DNA of 64,000 nucleotides from Gnetum montanum (Eukaryota; Streptophyta; Gnetopsida; Gnetales; Gnetaceae), in the NCBI GenBank assembly GCA_015680685.1, contig MNCI01011020.1, positions 201,126 to 265,125 of the forward strand, read 5' to 3'. Position 1 is the stretch's first letter; each line of letters opens with the position of its first letter. The notes beneath the pieces were generated by a model that saw only the letters and a list, made by a program, of their open reading frames with translations, did no database searches and had not been told where the DNA came from. Of the stretch, positions 53,800 to 64,000 are shown piece by piece. The position numbers and the translations under genes are program-made.

Positions 53800-54760
53800 C
53801 TTATAGAATTCAAGTTTATATGAGGTTCTGCTTGAGTTGTTGGAATGCGTTTTCACATTTCTTAGTCTATACAAATGGAACATGTTTCTTTGTTAGCTCT
53901 ACCAATGATTTAGTAATCCTAGAGAAATTCTCTATAAATCTTTGGTAGTAGTTAGTGTGGCCAAGGAATGACTAGACATCTTTGATATTTTTTGGTTGAT
54001 GGGTTATCCTCTACATGGTCCTTATTTATTTAGGATCCACTGCAATCCCTACTTGTGCAATTTTGTACCCCAACACAATGCCCTCTTAGATCATTAGATG
54101 GATCTTTTTCCAATTGAGCTAAAGGTTATCTCCACACATATTTAAGCACTTTCTTAAGATGGTCCTTGGCTTACTTGAATGTAGCTCCACAGGTGAAGTC
54201 ATCCATGAAGACTTCCACCTTGCTACCAATTTTCTATTGAAAAAATGCTAAGGACAAGATGTTGGAAGGTTGCAGGGGAATTACAAAGACCAAAAGGCAT
54301 CTTTCTATATGCAAAAGTCCCCCAGGGACTTGTGAATGTAGTTTTTTCTTGATCCTTTGATACAATTTGAATTTTGATTATAGCCACTATAACTATATAG
54401 AAAGTTGTAGTAGCAATGCTTAGATATGATGTCCAACATCTAGTCCACATATGGAAATGGAAAATGATCTTTGTAGGTTTCCATATTCAATAATCTAAAG
54501 TTAATACAGGAGCTATGGGCTCTTCATTTTGCACTCTTTTTTTTGGGAGACCTTTACTTGTCATTTCTCTTTTGCATGATTACAAGTGGGCTAACCTACT
54601 TGCTATCTACATTGGAATAGAAGAACCCTACCTTGAGGATTTTTTCAATCTACTCCTTGATGTTCTTCTTGAATTTGGGGTTCAACCACTACTACGACTG
54701 CCTCTTTGGCTTTATGAAAGAATCAATATAGATATGATGGTAGCATATCCTAAGCTCAAT
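53800..54760 (-). pseudogene. ATH-4 reverse transcriptase
   Basis: FGLCNSPATFQ near 54,270 and the catalytic FMDD at 54,198-54,209 are clear. QEKTTFTSPWGTFAYRKMPF near 54,340 precedes them. Frameshifts separate the blocks, and the N-terminal part near 54,500-54,700 is badly degraded. Confidence 0.84.
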
Positions 54761-55339
54761 CCTAAGCTCAATCCTAGTGAGTTTAGAATATGACCAAGCA
54801 AAGGTTGTTGGCCATTTGTTAACCACCTTTAATAGCATCTCTTTTTATTAAGAAGTAAGATTGACATTGACTATTACTAGCTTGTCATTTTTTAGAAAAG
54901 CATATTCTATGTCGATAAGTGGAGCTTTTAACTCTAGGGGCTCTTGTTTAAAGTTTTTAGGGATTTCCAACTCTCCCTAATAAGTGTCACTAGGTCCATC
55001 ATCAGAGAGTTGGTGATGAACTTGCTTTAGTTCATGCATTCCTTTAGCATAGGCATTCATAAGGCTCTAATTTGGTTCCATGCAAATTGTTGAGCTAATT
55101 TAAAGATCAACTATCAATCATTGGGTACCCTCCTATTTTGTGGTTTCTACATACAAGCACCTTTGGATTTTTGTCTCATTTGCACATTGTCTGCATGCTA
55201 TAATGGATGTACTCTTTATGGACCATAGTTTCTACACATAGTTGTACCCTATATTAGTGTACACTGTACATGGTGCATGTAAATCTCTTCTTCTCTATTT
55301 TTCCAAATGTATTTTCCTTGGAAATCTCTAAGGAAAGGT

Positions 55340-55640
55340 CTTTGATGTCTAGCCATGTATTAGTGGTACTTATCTAAGCCCTTCCCATGATGATTAGGAA
55401 GTCCCCCTTACAATTATCAACTTAAATCACTAGGAAATTAGTAGGATAGGACTGCCCACAAATGGTGGTCATAATGTCTTCCACTAGTTTCAAGGAAATA
55501 GTGATGGATTGGTCAACCAACTTAAGACAGTTGTTACTCTTCTTGAGTGGAGGCAAGTTCACAACTTTGTACATCTCATGAAAAATTATATTTACACTAG
55601 AACTTGAATTTATAAGGGCTTTACAAATCTCATCCTTAGT
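55340..55640 (-). pseudogene. ATH-4 protease remnant
   Basis: The active-site string reads N-S-S-S-S-V-N-I, with Asn (codon 55,608-55,610) replacing the catalytic Asp and no Gly after it. The block for LVEDIMTTI..SYPTNFLVI and IMGRAW-type residues lies at 55,500-55,380. It is collinear with the proteases of ATH-1 and ATH-3. Confidence 0.72.
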
Positions 55641-55899
55641 GATTTGTAGGTAAATAAGAGGATTCCTAGGATCAGTTCTTTTTTTAGGAAGATGGACAAC
55701 CTTTATCTAATCTATTACTACATGGGTTAGCATGATAGTATGCATCTTGGGAGGTGTTTGGTTTGAAAGGGACTCAAATGGAGTGGATGCAAAGAATGAG
55801 GGAGAAGTAGGATTATTAGCTACATATGTTGTTGAGGGCTTTGTAGGACTATTGGTTCAGAAGAATGATCATTTTTGGGTTTTGGTTTTTAAACCACTT

Positions 55900-58290
55900 G
55901 GGTGAGAAGCTAACTATAAGTTAATAGCCCTAGTAATGTTACATTGCTATGGTTGGGCTGGAATTTCATCTTGCATTGATGAAGTAGGTGGTAATTGAGT
56001 TAAAGGTGGAGGGACATGTATAGAAGGATGAGAAGGGTATTGAGGAAATAGGGATTCCCTTCTTGAAGATGGAGATTGAACTATATAGTACTCAAGAGGG
56101 TAGTAGTGATGCTAGAATGAGGCATGACTAGAAGAGTCATACTGAGAAATGAACTACTGAACATAGTACCCATATGGATTAGGCTACTAGTAAGGATACT
56201 ACTATCTTGGTGGTGTCATCCCTCATGATTGTGAGTGTTTCCATTGATGATATTGCTCATTAAGTTATGGTGAAGCTTGACTTGTATAATAAGCTTATTG
56301 TTGGTGGAATTGCCTTGGGTTGCCTTGTAGATAAGGTAACCTTTTGGATGCTTTCCTTCTTGCCAATCTAGGATTTAAAGAGTACATCCAAGACTCCTAC
56401 AAGTGTGACATAGTAGGGCAACATCCATTACAATGTTCATATTAGCATATGTCATACCCACCATCATCATCTATTTTAGATTTTACAACCTTCTCCACTA
56501 TAGTAGCCTTACCTTTAGCCATTTGGTGGACATTTTTAGCTTCCTTCCTTCTCTTGCAATCATGATCACTACTTTGTTCTTTGGGTTCCTCTGCTACTTT
56601 CAAAGAGATTTGGAACTTTTCATCCAAAAAGTCCCACATTTTTTCTACCCTCGCTGAAATTTTGAAGACAAATTTTGAAATAAGAAAGGTCTTTTGTTAC
56701 ATCACCTCATCAAGTGGTGCCTCCTTCTCATTGTCACAAAATTGAACTTACCTTTTTCTAATGGAATGATCTCAGTTGTACTCCTCAACATTTTTTCTTT
56801 ATATCAACTCTTCTTCTTCCTTGGAAACCTACTCTATTAGCCTTTAAATCTAATGGGCTCTTAATTTTGAAAGTCTCTCTTTGGCATAGAACCAAAGAGT
56901 TCTCCTTGTTTTTGTGAGAAGCCCATCTATGATATGGAGAAGCTAATCCCTTTGAGAATAATCATAACTAGGACATCAATGCAAAAGGAAATAGTACTTG
57001 CCCATTGCCACATCCAAGGATTCATGTATTCCTTGTTGCCAACTTTGGATCGACTTTCTTAGTTTGGAAACTTAGGATTACATTTGATACTTATCATTGA
57101 ATAGCTCAAGCATCATACTCCATCTATAGATTTATTTTGGCTCCAAGGATTAGTACCAACTGTTAGCTTCTTTTATGAGTGTCCTTGGGAACAAATTTAG
57201 TTTCATTCATTCATTCTCCATGTTCTATAAGGTGCAGGCATCATAAAAGGCTTGAATATGGTTCTGCAGATTTGAGTTGTATCCCCCTTTGAACTTGGGG
57301 ATATTGTTCATATCTAACCACTTGATTCTACTCTCCTTCACATGTCTTATCATAATTCTCATGATCTCTGTAATGTTCAACATATTTTGAGTTGCAAGTA
57401 AAGGCTCATCATAGTCATAGCCTTTGTAATGGCCATGATGCCCATGATGCCCTCTACAATCTCTTCTTTTATGATGGTAGGCATTCCTTAATTGGCCACA
57501 CCCCTAATCTTGACTAGTTTGAAAATCCCTATGATCATCTCTATCCTACCAATTACCTCCATCATAGGCATGTCCTCTATGGCTTTGATTGAAGCTAGAG
57601 GAGGAAGAAGAGGATGATGAAGGTGAAGAGGAAAGAGGAATAACATCATAGTACCTACTATCCCCTCTTTGATGGTCACAGCCATAATCATCATCATGAT
57701 GCTTGTCTTCATCCTTGCCATGACTCCCATATTTGGATCCCCCATGATCATGGAACCCATTCTTTCATAAACTAGGATTGCTAATAGTGGACAATAAGTT
57801 CTAGTTCAAGTTACCTTCATTAAAACCAAGGGGAGAAAATTTAGTGAAATGAGAACCCCCAGAGAAGTCCTTACTATATTTTTATCTTAGTAGGAACAAA
57901 GGGTTATTGAACCATTTCCCCTTTATAGCTTCATAGTGCTTCTATTATTGCTAATTGATTTTACATTGTGTCTCAATGGGATGGTAATCCCTAGAGTAAT
58001 GGTCCTACACAACGTATTCAACATGGAGCCCCTAGATGTTCAACCTCATAAGAGTTTGTTGGAGCATTACAATAATTGATTGATTGCATGACAACACAAT
58101 GTTTTCCTCCATGTCCCTCTATCACATCTATTTGTAGGATGAATGTGAAGCTAGGAACATACTCATTAGGATGAGTATATATCATGTGGCATTATTGGGA
58201 CATTGGTTGAGTTGATCATTCATTCCTCTAAATAGATGTGTGCTTAAATTTTGGTGGAGAATCATCCCTGTGAGAAGAAGAAATTTTTGA
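55900..58290 (-). pseudogene. ATH-4 gag
   Basis: It is collinear with gag of ATH-1: a charged, His/Gly/Ser-rich N-terminal part around 57,760-57,450, the capsid-like part around 57,080-56,800, a Cys-containing segment near 56,460-56,400, and a Gln/Tyr-rich C-terminus. There are many stops. The start codon is uncertain, taken near 58,290 by position relative to the PBS. Confidence 0.65.
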
Positions 58291-58417
58291 TTAAAAGAGA
58301 ATACTAGTGTGCTTTTTACAAGTATTATTATTAGAATTATTATGAATTTAAGGTTTGATCCAATGATGTTGAATAATTTTCACTAATCCTAGATAGCACA
58401 TATGGATAACCAAAGTT

Positions 58418-58433
58418 CCTAGTAATGGTGCCA
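58418..58433 (-). promoter_or_regulatory. ATH-4 primer-binding site
   Basis: The minus strand reads TGGCACCATTACTAGG, one base inside the LTR end. It is slightly diverged from ATH-1 at 7,327-7,343. Confidence 0.8.
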
Positions 58434-58434
58434 A

Positions 58435-59312
58435 TGATGAGTGACGAGTATACCCTACTCCTAATCATACAAATCACTAGCATTTACTTAGTGATATAGT
58501 TGAATTCAAATGACTTTAGGTTTCTAAGTATACTAGTTCTAGGAGGTAAAACTAACCGTTGTGATTGTTTTCTTCCTAGTTGCACTTGTAAAGTGCAAGT
58601 GTATGGTTAAGTGTAACTGAGGCATATGATTTTTATCTTTTATGGGTTAAGTTACCTAAGAATAAGAATGAAGAATAAAGTAATTATTTAATTAAATAAT
58701 ATAATATAATTACTAGCTATTATTGAACTAATCATAATATAAGCATTCATTTCCACTTATTATGCACATCCTAAACATGTTATAAGGCTACTAAGTTACC
58801 AAACATTAAGCATTACTAGGATTACAAAGTACTAAGCATATGCTTGAAGTGGTTGTACTTATGTGTTACTATTAAATCAATATTAATTAATTAATTAATT
58901 TATAAGATTAAGGTAAATTGCATGAATATTAAATGCATAAGAAAATAATTAATTTAGTTCAAGTGTTACAAGATTTATTAGAAAAGCTTGTCTTTATTAC
59001 TATTCATGCTAAAATGCTTAGATACAATAGTGCTTGAATAAAGATCTATAAGCTCTTTAATTGCTATTGTGGGCACTCAAAAAATATTCTAACTCTCAAA
59101 TGAAAAAACTATAAGCACTTTGCTACAACTATGAAAATATTGCCATAAATTCAATAGGTAGCCACACATTTATAGGTAGAAAAAGGGTGCCCGATCGATA
59201 GGTACACATCAACAGGTCAAACCCTACGTCGATGGGATCACATCCATGAGATCCCATCAATGAGATCATGTCGATGACATCCTATTAACATGGCCTAATG
59301 ATGGACTCATTA
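58435..59312 (-). repeat. ATH-4 5' LTR
   Basis: 878 bp. The minus-strand start is TAATGAGTCCATC at 59,312 (TG mutated to TA) and the end ACTCATCA at 58,435. The TATA box is at 59,168-59,176. The U3 array at 59,195-59,300 uses TCGATGGGAT-type units and matches that of the 3' LTR at 37,440-37,545. Confidence 0.85.
59195..59300. repeat. U3 array of the ATH-4 LTR (TCGATGGGATCAC units)
   Basis: Six or so units with the core ATCGATGG/ATCAATGAG, variably decayed, lie immediately upstream of the TATA box. The partner array in the other LTR is at 37,440-37,545. Confidence 0.8.
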
Positions 59313-59597
59313 AATTTTTTCAAGAATAAGTACATATTCACATGATAATCCCACTAGTAGTATTACTTGGTTTGCCCAGTAGCATAATGCTTGGTAATCT
59401 TAGCAATGAGTATGTGAGTTCAAGATGTGTACAAGAAGCTAAGAATAGATACTCATCATCATAAACTAGTGTAGGATTTAATTTTATTTTTATTAAATTA
59501 AACAATTAATATTTTTGTTATTGATTATTTTATTTCAAGAACCTAATAACATAATTATCATATGCTTCAACTATACTTAATTATATTCACTAAGAAC
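59313..59597 (+). repeat. Fragment of a plus-strand ATH LTR
   Basis: From about 59,345 the plus strand reads GCATAATGCTTGGTAATCTT and later ATCATATGCTTCAACTATAC. These match the middle of other ATH LTRs in plus orientation (10,990 and 50,830 onward). It is interrupted by the AUT-D LTR at 59,598. Confidence 0.6.
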
Positions 59598-61167
59598 TGT
59601 AGTGATAAAAAATGTCAGTAGTTGGAATGGAACATCGAGAGGTTTGTGGCCACACAGCTTTAACCCTAAGTTTACATGAGGGCCTACTGGAGGTAGGGGT
59701 GGGGTGTCTAGAACAGTGTTGTTGACTGAACAAAGACCTATGGAATGTAATGCCAAATGGTTTTAAGTGTTTGTGCGGTGTTTGCAGTGTCAATGGGGGT
59801 GCACTTAGTCAAGGGTTTTCGTGCCAAATGAAGGTGTCAATGCATGGTTATGCATAAAAAATAGTGAAAATGCAAGTAAAATGATAAAATGCACGTAAAA
59901 ATGCTAAAAATGCACAAAAAGAGAGCGAGAGAGAAAGTGACACCACCCCAAATGGGGTTGAGCATAATTAACCTCAAAAGGGGTGAGAAGGTGCACAACG
60001 TACAAAAGGCATAGTGGATAGAATAGTCATAGTATTAGGGTGTCTAGGCCAAAAAAACTAATTTTTTCCATGGTGTCTATGCCTATCAAGTTGGTTGCCA
60101 TGGTGTGCAATGGACTATGGTGGTCTGCGGTGTCATGCGGTGAGCTATGGTGGTGTGGAAATGCCTTACTTTGTTGGGATGTCAAATGCACTTCAAAAAT
60201 GCCAAATGCCAAAGATGATTTCAATTTTTACCCAACCCCTAAAACATCAAGGACCAAGATATTTATAAGCCTAGGATTAGCATGAAATGTGAATCAGTTA
60301 CTACATGGCAGTGGGATGGTTGGGACTACATTACACCCAACTACACTCTCCATTGAAGTAAATGGTGTTAGGCTTTGGTATGCTTCAATAGACTTTGAAA
60401 GATTACCAGACTATGAATACGTAGCCAATTACATGTTTGTTCGTAGAAAAGACCATAATGTACCTAAAAAATGTAAAAAAAATGCATCTTTGTAGACTAC
60501 TCTTCAAGACTACACTATCCACTATCTTGAGTGGTGTTCAGTGTAGTTACAATTTTGGGACAAAGGGGGAATGCTAAAAGGATGCATGCTACTCACTGGA
60601 GGTGTGTTGGAGCTGATGTGAATGAAAATGCTATCTTGTGAAGGCCACTAGAGGCTGCTCTAGTTGACTACACTCTAGATTATGAAAGAGCGTAGTCTAA
60701 CACTTAGACAAATTTTGTAGAAAAGTGGCTAGGTGCTGACTACATTCTCCATGGGAGGTTGACTATGCTCCCAAATAGGGTCGAGTTTAGCCCTAGAAGT
60801 TAGAAAATATTTGCAAAACTTGGCTTCTAGTTGACTACACTTGACTACACTCTAGTTTGGTGAAGAGCATAGTTAGAAAATTTCTACCAAACTGGGTCTT
60901 CCATGTTAACTGCACTTGACTATGCTCTAGTCTGGTGGAGAGCATAGTCCTGACACTTAGAAAATTCTATAGTTTCTAGCTTGACACTTAGAAAAACTTG
61001 AAAACTATCCTTTGTGTGTTAACTACACTCTGTACTAAGCTAACTATGCTTCAATGTAGTGGAGAGCATAGTCCCACTACTTAGAAAAATTTGCAAAAAG
61101 TCCCTCATGCTAACACTTAGACAAATTTGTAGTCAAGAAGTTGTAACCAAAATTTGATGGTGTTTCA
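59598..61167 (-). repeat. AUT-D 3' LTR
   Basis: 1,570 bp, almost the same length as the GAG-E LTRs. The left end TGTAGTGATAAAA matches GAG-C at 35,067; the right end is GGTGTTTCA. The TATA box is at 60,261-60,269. From 60,650 to 61,130 units with CTACACTCT and CACTTAGAAAAATTT recur, as in GAG-C. Confidence 0.85.
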
Positions 61168-61195
61168 TTAGCCCCTCTTTGTTGACATCTAGAGG
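61168..61195 (-). promoter_or_regulatory. AUT-D pre-LTR block / polypurine tract
   Basis: The minus strand reads CTAGATGTCAACAAAGAGGG then GCTAA before TGAAACACC. GAG-E has CTAGACGTCAACAAAGAGGG and ACCAA at the same place. This is the likely plus-strand primer site. Confidence 0.75.
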
Positions 61196-62049
61196 AGTCA
61201 CCTGAGAGATGTCAACAAAGAACTACAAAACACCATAGTAGGCTTGGCATCAACATCGTTCTTTAGTATCTAATCAGATGTCGTTACACCATGCTCAAGA
61301 GTGTTGCAGATAGTGGTATGTTGGGAGTAGAAAGTATAGGTAACATGCTAGAGGATAAAAGGATAAAAGGAGAGGTAAAATGAAAACAAGGTGTCTTGAT
61401 GTTGAATGCAAAGTTAGCATGGCTGAAGACAACCATTGCACTAGGGTGGCTTGCCACTAAAAATGTTAACCTCTCATGGGATTGCTCATGAGAAAGTCAA
61501 GGTGGATTTAGGGCCTAACTGGTTGCAAAATTGTAGCTTTGTTGATTTGTTCAGGGACATGATGTTCCCCTCTTGCTCGTTTTTTCTTTTGTTTTTGCTT
61601 TTTTTATTTTTCTTTTTTGTCTTATCTTTGTTTTACTATAGGTTGAACCTTCTTTGGGTTCTGCATAATGCTAATTGATAACTGTGGAATGCTTTTCATT
61701 AAGTGGACTATGTGGCATTAGATGGGCTTTGCTTTGATGCTTGTGAAACTACGTTGCATCTATAGGACAAGTGTTTCATCCCTAGGATGACTTGTGTTAC
61801 ATCTACCTAGTTTTTGACAAGCCAACAAAGGCTTCCCATGAGAAAACTTATGTTATGTCCACCTTGGGTTTTATAGTTTAGCTTGTAGAGGGTGTCATGT
61901 GGTCACAACATGTATGCCTCAAAGGGGTTTGTAGTTTTGATTATGTGGGGGAATGCAAGGGTTTCTGAACATAGGGATCAATGTAGGTAGGTCAAAATGG
62001 GGTAATAGGGATGTGCACTCTTGAGAGGCTTAGCTAGTTCAATTATGCA
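61196..62049 (-). other. AUT-D noncoding segment before the 3' LTR
   Basis: No gene is supported. It matches GAG-E 48,000-48,950 in the opposite orientation, including the T-rich (minus: A-rich) tract at 61,570-61,640. Confidence 0.6.
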
Positions 62050-62680
62050 CATCCGAGCAATGTGGAAACTTGCCAATATGATGAAATGCACCTTTGCATG
62101 ACCACCTCAAGGCTTCATCTTGCAAACACAACTCTATGAAGACAAGAAAACAAAAAAATATGAAATGAAAATAAAGTTTCAAGGGTAATGATGTTGTGGA
62201 TGCTTCCAAGGCTGAATTGATGGCAAGTGTTTGGAAAACCAAAAAAATGCCTAGGGGAAATAATGTTTCCAATGCTCTAAAGGCTATGCTAGTTGTAGGT
62301 GCTCAAAAAGCTAGAAAATTCTATAGGAATGATGCTGCTAAAAATGCTTTGAAGGTTGAGGCAATGGCAAGTGCTTGAAAGACTAGCAAAATGGTGGGGG
62401 GTCCATAATGCTACAAGTGCTCCCAAGGCCAAGTTGATGGAAAATGCTTAAAAAATCCATAAAATGGAAAGAGGCCATAATGAAGCAAGTGGTCCAAAGG
62501 CTGAGTTGATGGCAAGTATTTAGAGGACTAGAAAAATGATGAGTGGCCATGATGTTGCAAGTGCTCCAAGGTGGCATCAACTGTAGGTGCTCCAAAAACC
62601 AACAAAATGATGAGGGGTCATAATGCTACAAGTGCTCCAAAGATTGATGCAATGAGTAGTATTCCATTTTGGGACTACAA
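62050..62680. repeat. ~75-bp tandem array, AUT-D tail
   Basis: About eight degenerate units are keyed by CATAATGCTACAAGTGCTCC and GTTGATGGCAAGTGCTT. The plus-strand open frame across part of it (62,196-62,378) is a by-product of the repeat. Confidence 0.8.
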
Positions 62681-62779
62681 CCTCCCTACTCATGTGGTGT
62701 AGAAAAGTGGAGGGGAGGGTGGGGGGGTTTATAATTATTCTCTTTTACTTTCTCGTAGAACCATGTGTGACTGATGGAG

Positions 62780-63060
62780 AACCCAGTTTAAGGTCTTGGT
62801 AGATCATGGTATGCTAGTTTATAGTCCTAGAATACTATTTTTCGCTAGTTTAATGTCATAGTAGATGAGCTACATCAGTTTATAGTCCTAGCAAACTACT
62901 ATGCTAGTTTAGAATTGTAGAAAATGAGCTATTGTGCTAATTTAATGTTGTGACTCAAGGACGAATGCTATGCTAGTTTAACATCATGGCAGATGGGTGT
63001 TGTTTTTGTGCTAGTTTAACATCATAATGGATATACTATGCTAGTTTATAGTCATAGTAG
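62780..63060 (-). repeat. CTAGTTTATAGTC-type units, AUT-D tail
   Basis: About eight units of 30-45 bp carry TGCTAGTTTATAGTCCTAG or GCTAGTTTAACATCATGG. On the minus strand they read GACTATAAACTAG and ATGTTAAACTAG, as in the GAG-E tail. Confidence 0.8.
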
Positions 63061-63154
63061 ACTTATGCTTACTTTGCTTTGTTGATGTTTGGCACTACAT
63101 GCTAGGCATAGTAAGGCTTCAAACATGAATGATTCACTAGACTAGCAAAATCAT

Positions 63155-64000
63155 TACCATCTTGGTTAGTAAGCTTAAATGCTCCATTATTGTAGTCCTT
63201 AGTGACCAAGAAAGGTCCTTCCTAGTTGGCTAAGAATCTATCTACAAATGGCCTTGAGGACTAGGTCCCCTTTCTTGATTGGGTGTTGATACTAGTTGTG
63301 ATGGTGCTTTTGTCGTTGCTTTTATTGGTACAATTCGATGCGATCAAGCATCTACATGCACTCCTCCTCTATTGAGTTGAGGACTATGATCCTCAACTTA
63401 TTGTTCTAATCTTCATCAATGAAGTTGGAGAGGATCACTTGGAGTGATAGAACCTACAATTCAAGGGGCAAAATTACTTCAAACCCATAGACAAGATTGT
63501 AAGATGTCTTACTTGTTGCTATTCATTGTGTTGTGTAGTAGGCCTAGAGTGTGTAGACTAGTTGCTTATGCTATAATCATTTGTTGTTTCTTAGAATCTT
63601 CTTTATAAGGTTGATGATGACTTTGTTAGTAGCCTCTACTTGGCCATTTGCCTAAGGGTAGTGCAATGATGAAAAGAAGTGTTTAATACCAAAGTGCTCA
63701 CAAAATGCTTTATTTTTAGCATTGCTAAATTGTGGCCCATTTTCTGTTACTATGGTCATGGGTAAGTTGAAACAAGTCACTATGTTATCAAACATAAATT
63801 TGCAAACCTATTATCATATTGTTTTCCTAGGGAAATAGCTTCAACCCACTTAGTGAAATATTTAGTTGCGATTATGATGAAGCTATGCCCTACAAAGCAC
63901 TTAGGTGTGATGGGTCTAATGATGTTCAAGCCCCAATGTTGGAATGGCCATTTGATCTATATTGTGTGTAGTTTAGTTAGTGACATGTGCATTAGTTTGT
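63155..64000 (-). pseudogene. AUT-D integrase (runs off-window)
   Basis: On the minus strand WPFQHWGLNIIRPITPKCF and FIIIATKYFTKWVEAISLGK near 63,945-63,830 are the first core block (catalytic Asp of LDII replaced by Asn). Then TIVTENGPQFSNAKNKAFCE near 63,755-63,700 follows, with Asp to Glu in the DNG motif. HFGIKHFFSSLHYP, a TAG in place of Gln and ANGQVEATNKVI close the core with the catalytic Glu. This form, with FTKWVEAI and FSS.YP.ANGQ, is typical of Tat/Ogre-side gypsy elements and differs from the Athila integrases of this window. Frameshifts occur near 63,800. Confidence 0.85.

Larger units (their letters stand above)
51219..59312 (-). mobile_element. ATH-4, right (5') part: full Athila-like coding region plus 5' LTR
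   Basis: The minus-strand order is 5' LTR (59,312-58,435), PBS, gag, protease, RT, RNase H, integrase and start of the noncoding tail, which continues at 41,183 past the solo LTR. All domains are present but broken. It is the most complete ATH copy here when both parts are joined. Confidence 0.86.
59598..64000 (-). mobile_element. AUT-D: integrase-bearing partner of the GAG family, 5' part off-window
   Basis: The minus-strand order is integrase (64,000-63,155), tail repeats (63,060-62,050), A-rich tract, pre-LTR block, then the 3' LTR (61,167-59,598). The LTR and the pre-LTR block are of the GAG type, but unlike GAG-E this element encodes pol. RT and gag should lie beyond the right edge. Confidence 0.8.

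Noticed and set aside
62196-62378. Plus-strand frame in the AUT-D tail
   Set aside because: It lies within a ~75-bp tandem array, antisense to the element, and ends in later units.

Overview
This window looks like intergenic heterochromatin from a large, repeat-rich seed-plant genome. Almost everything recognisable is a decayed Ty3/gypsy LTR retrotransposon in one of two families. The sequence does not let me name the species. No intact host gene, tRNA, rRNA or CRISPR array was found. Many reading frames are broken by TAG/TAA where relatives have Gln codons, as expected from C-to-T decay of methylated repeats.

Family 1 (called ATH here) is Athila-like. It has gag, a degenerate protease, reverse transcriptase, RNase H and integrase, and a primer-binding site reading TGGCACCGTTGTCAAGG. 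Its LTRs are about 0.75-0.9 kb, begin TGAT and end in TCATCA or TCATTA. Family 2 (called GAG here) has longer LTRs of about 1.56 kb that begin TGAAACACC, and a PBS of the form TGGCRCTAGAAGGAGGGC. Its members encode only gag plus a retropepsin. One member at the right edge (AUT-D) has the same LTR and pre-LTR block and also encodes an integrase, so it may be the autonomous partner.

Layout: 1-8,290 ATH-1 (minus; gag to integrase plus 5' LTR). 8,291-11,379 ATH-2 (plus; 3' noncoding region plus LTR). 11,380-14,394 ATH-3 (minus; integrase core and RNase H deleted). 14,395-19,473 GAG-A (minus; LTR, repeat-rich leader, gag). 19,474-26,175 GAG-B (minus; gag, protease, ~120-bp leader repeats, LTR). 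26,176-31,050 a plus-strand multi-exon gene relic of unknown function. 31,051-36,892 GAG-C (minus). 36,893-59,312 ATH-4 (minus), split by a plus-strand solo LTR (41,189-51,218) with a perfect AGAGG target-site duplication. That solo LTR is itself split by GAG-E (41,274-50,548), the only element complete from LTR to LTR. 59,598-64,000 AUT-D (minus; 3' LTR, repeat-rich tail, integrase).

Insertion order at 36.9-59.3 kb can be read directly: ATH-4 first, then a plus-strand ATH element that later collapsed to a solo LTR, then GAG-E. The GAG/AUT-D group looks like a non-autonomous/autonomous pair. The GAG elements supply gag and protease but have no polymerase or integrase, and they carry large tandem arrays in leader, tail and LTR. 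The most unusual items are this system, the subfamily-specific palindromic arrays just upstream of the ATH TATA boxes, the intron-bearing gene relic at 27.3-30.9 kb, and a 2.5-kb coiled-coil reading frame between pol and the 3' LTR of ATH-4.
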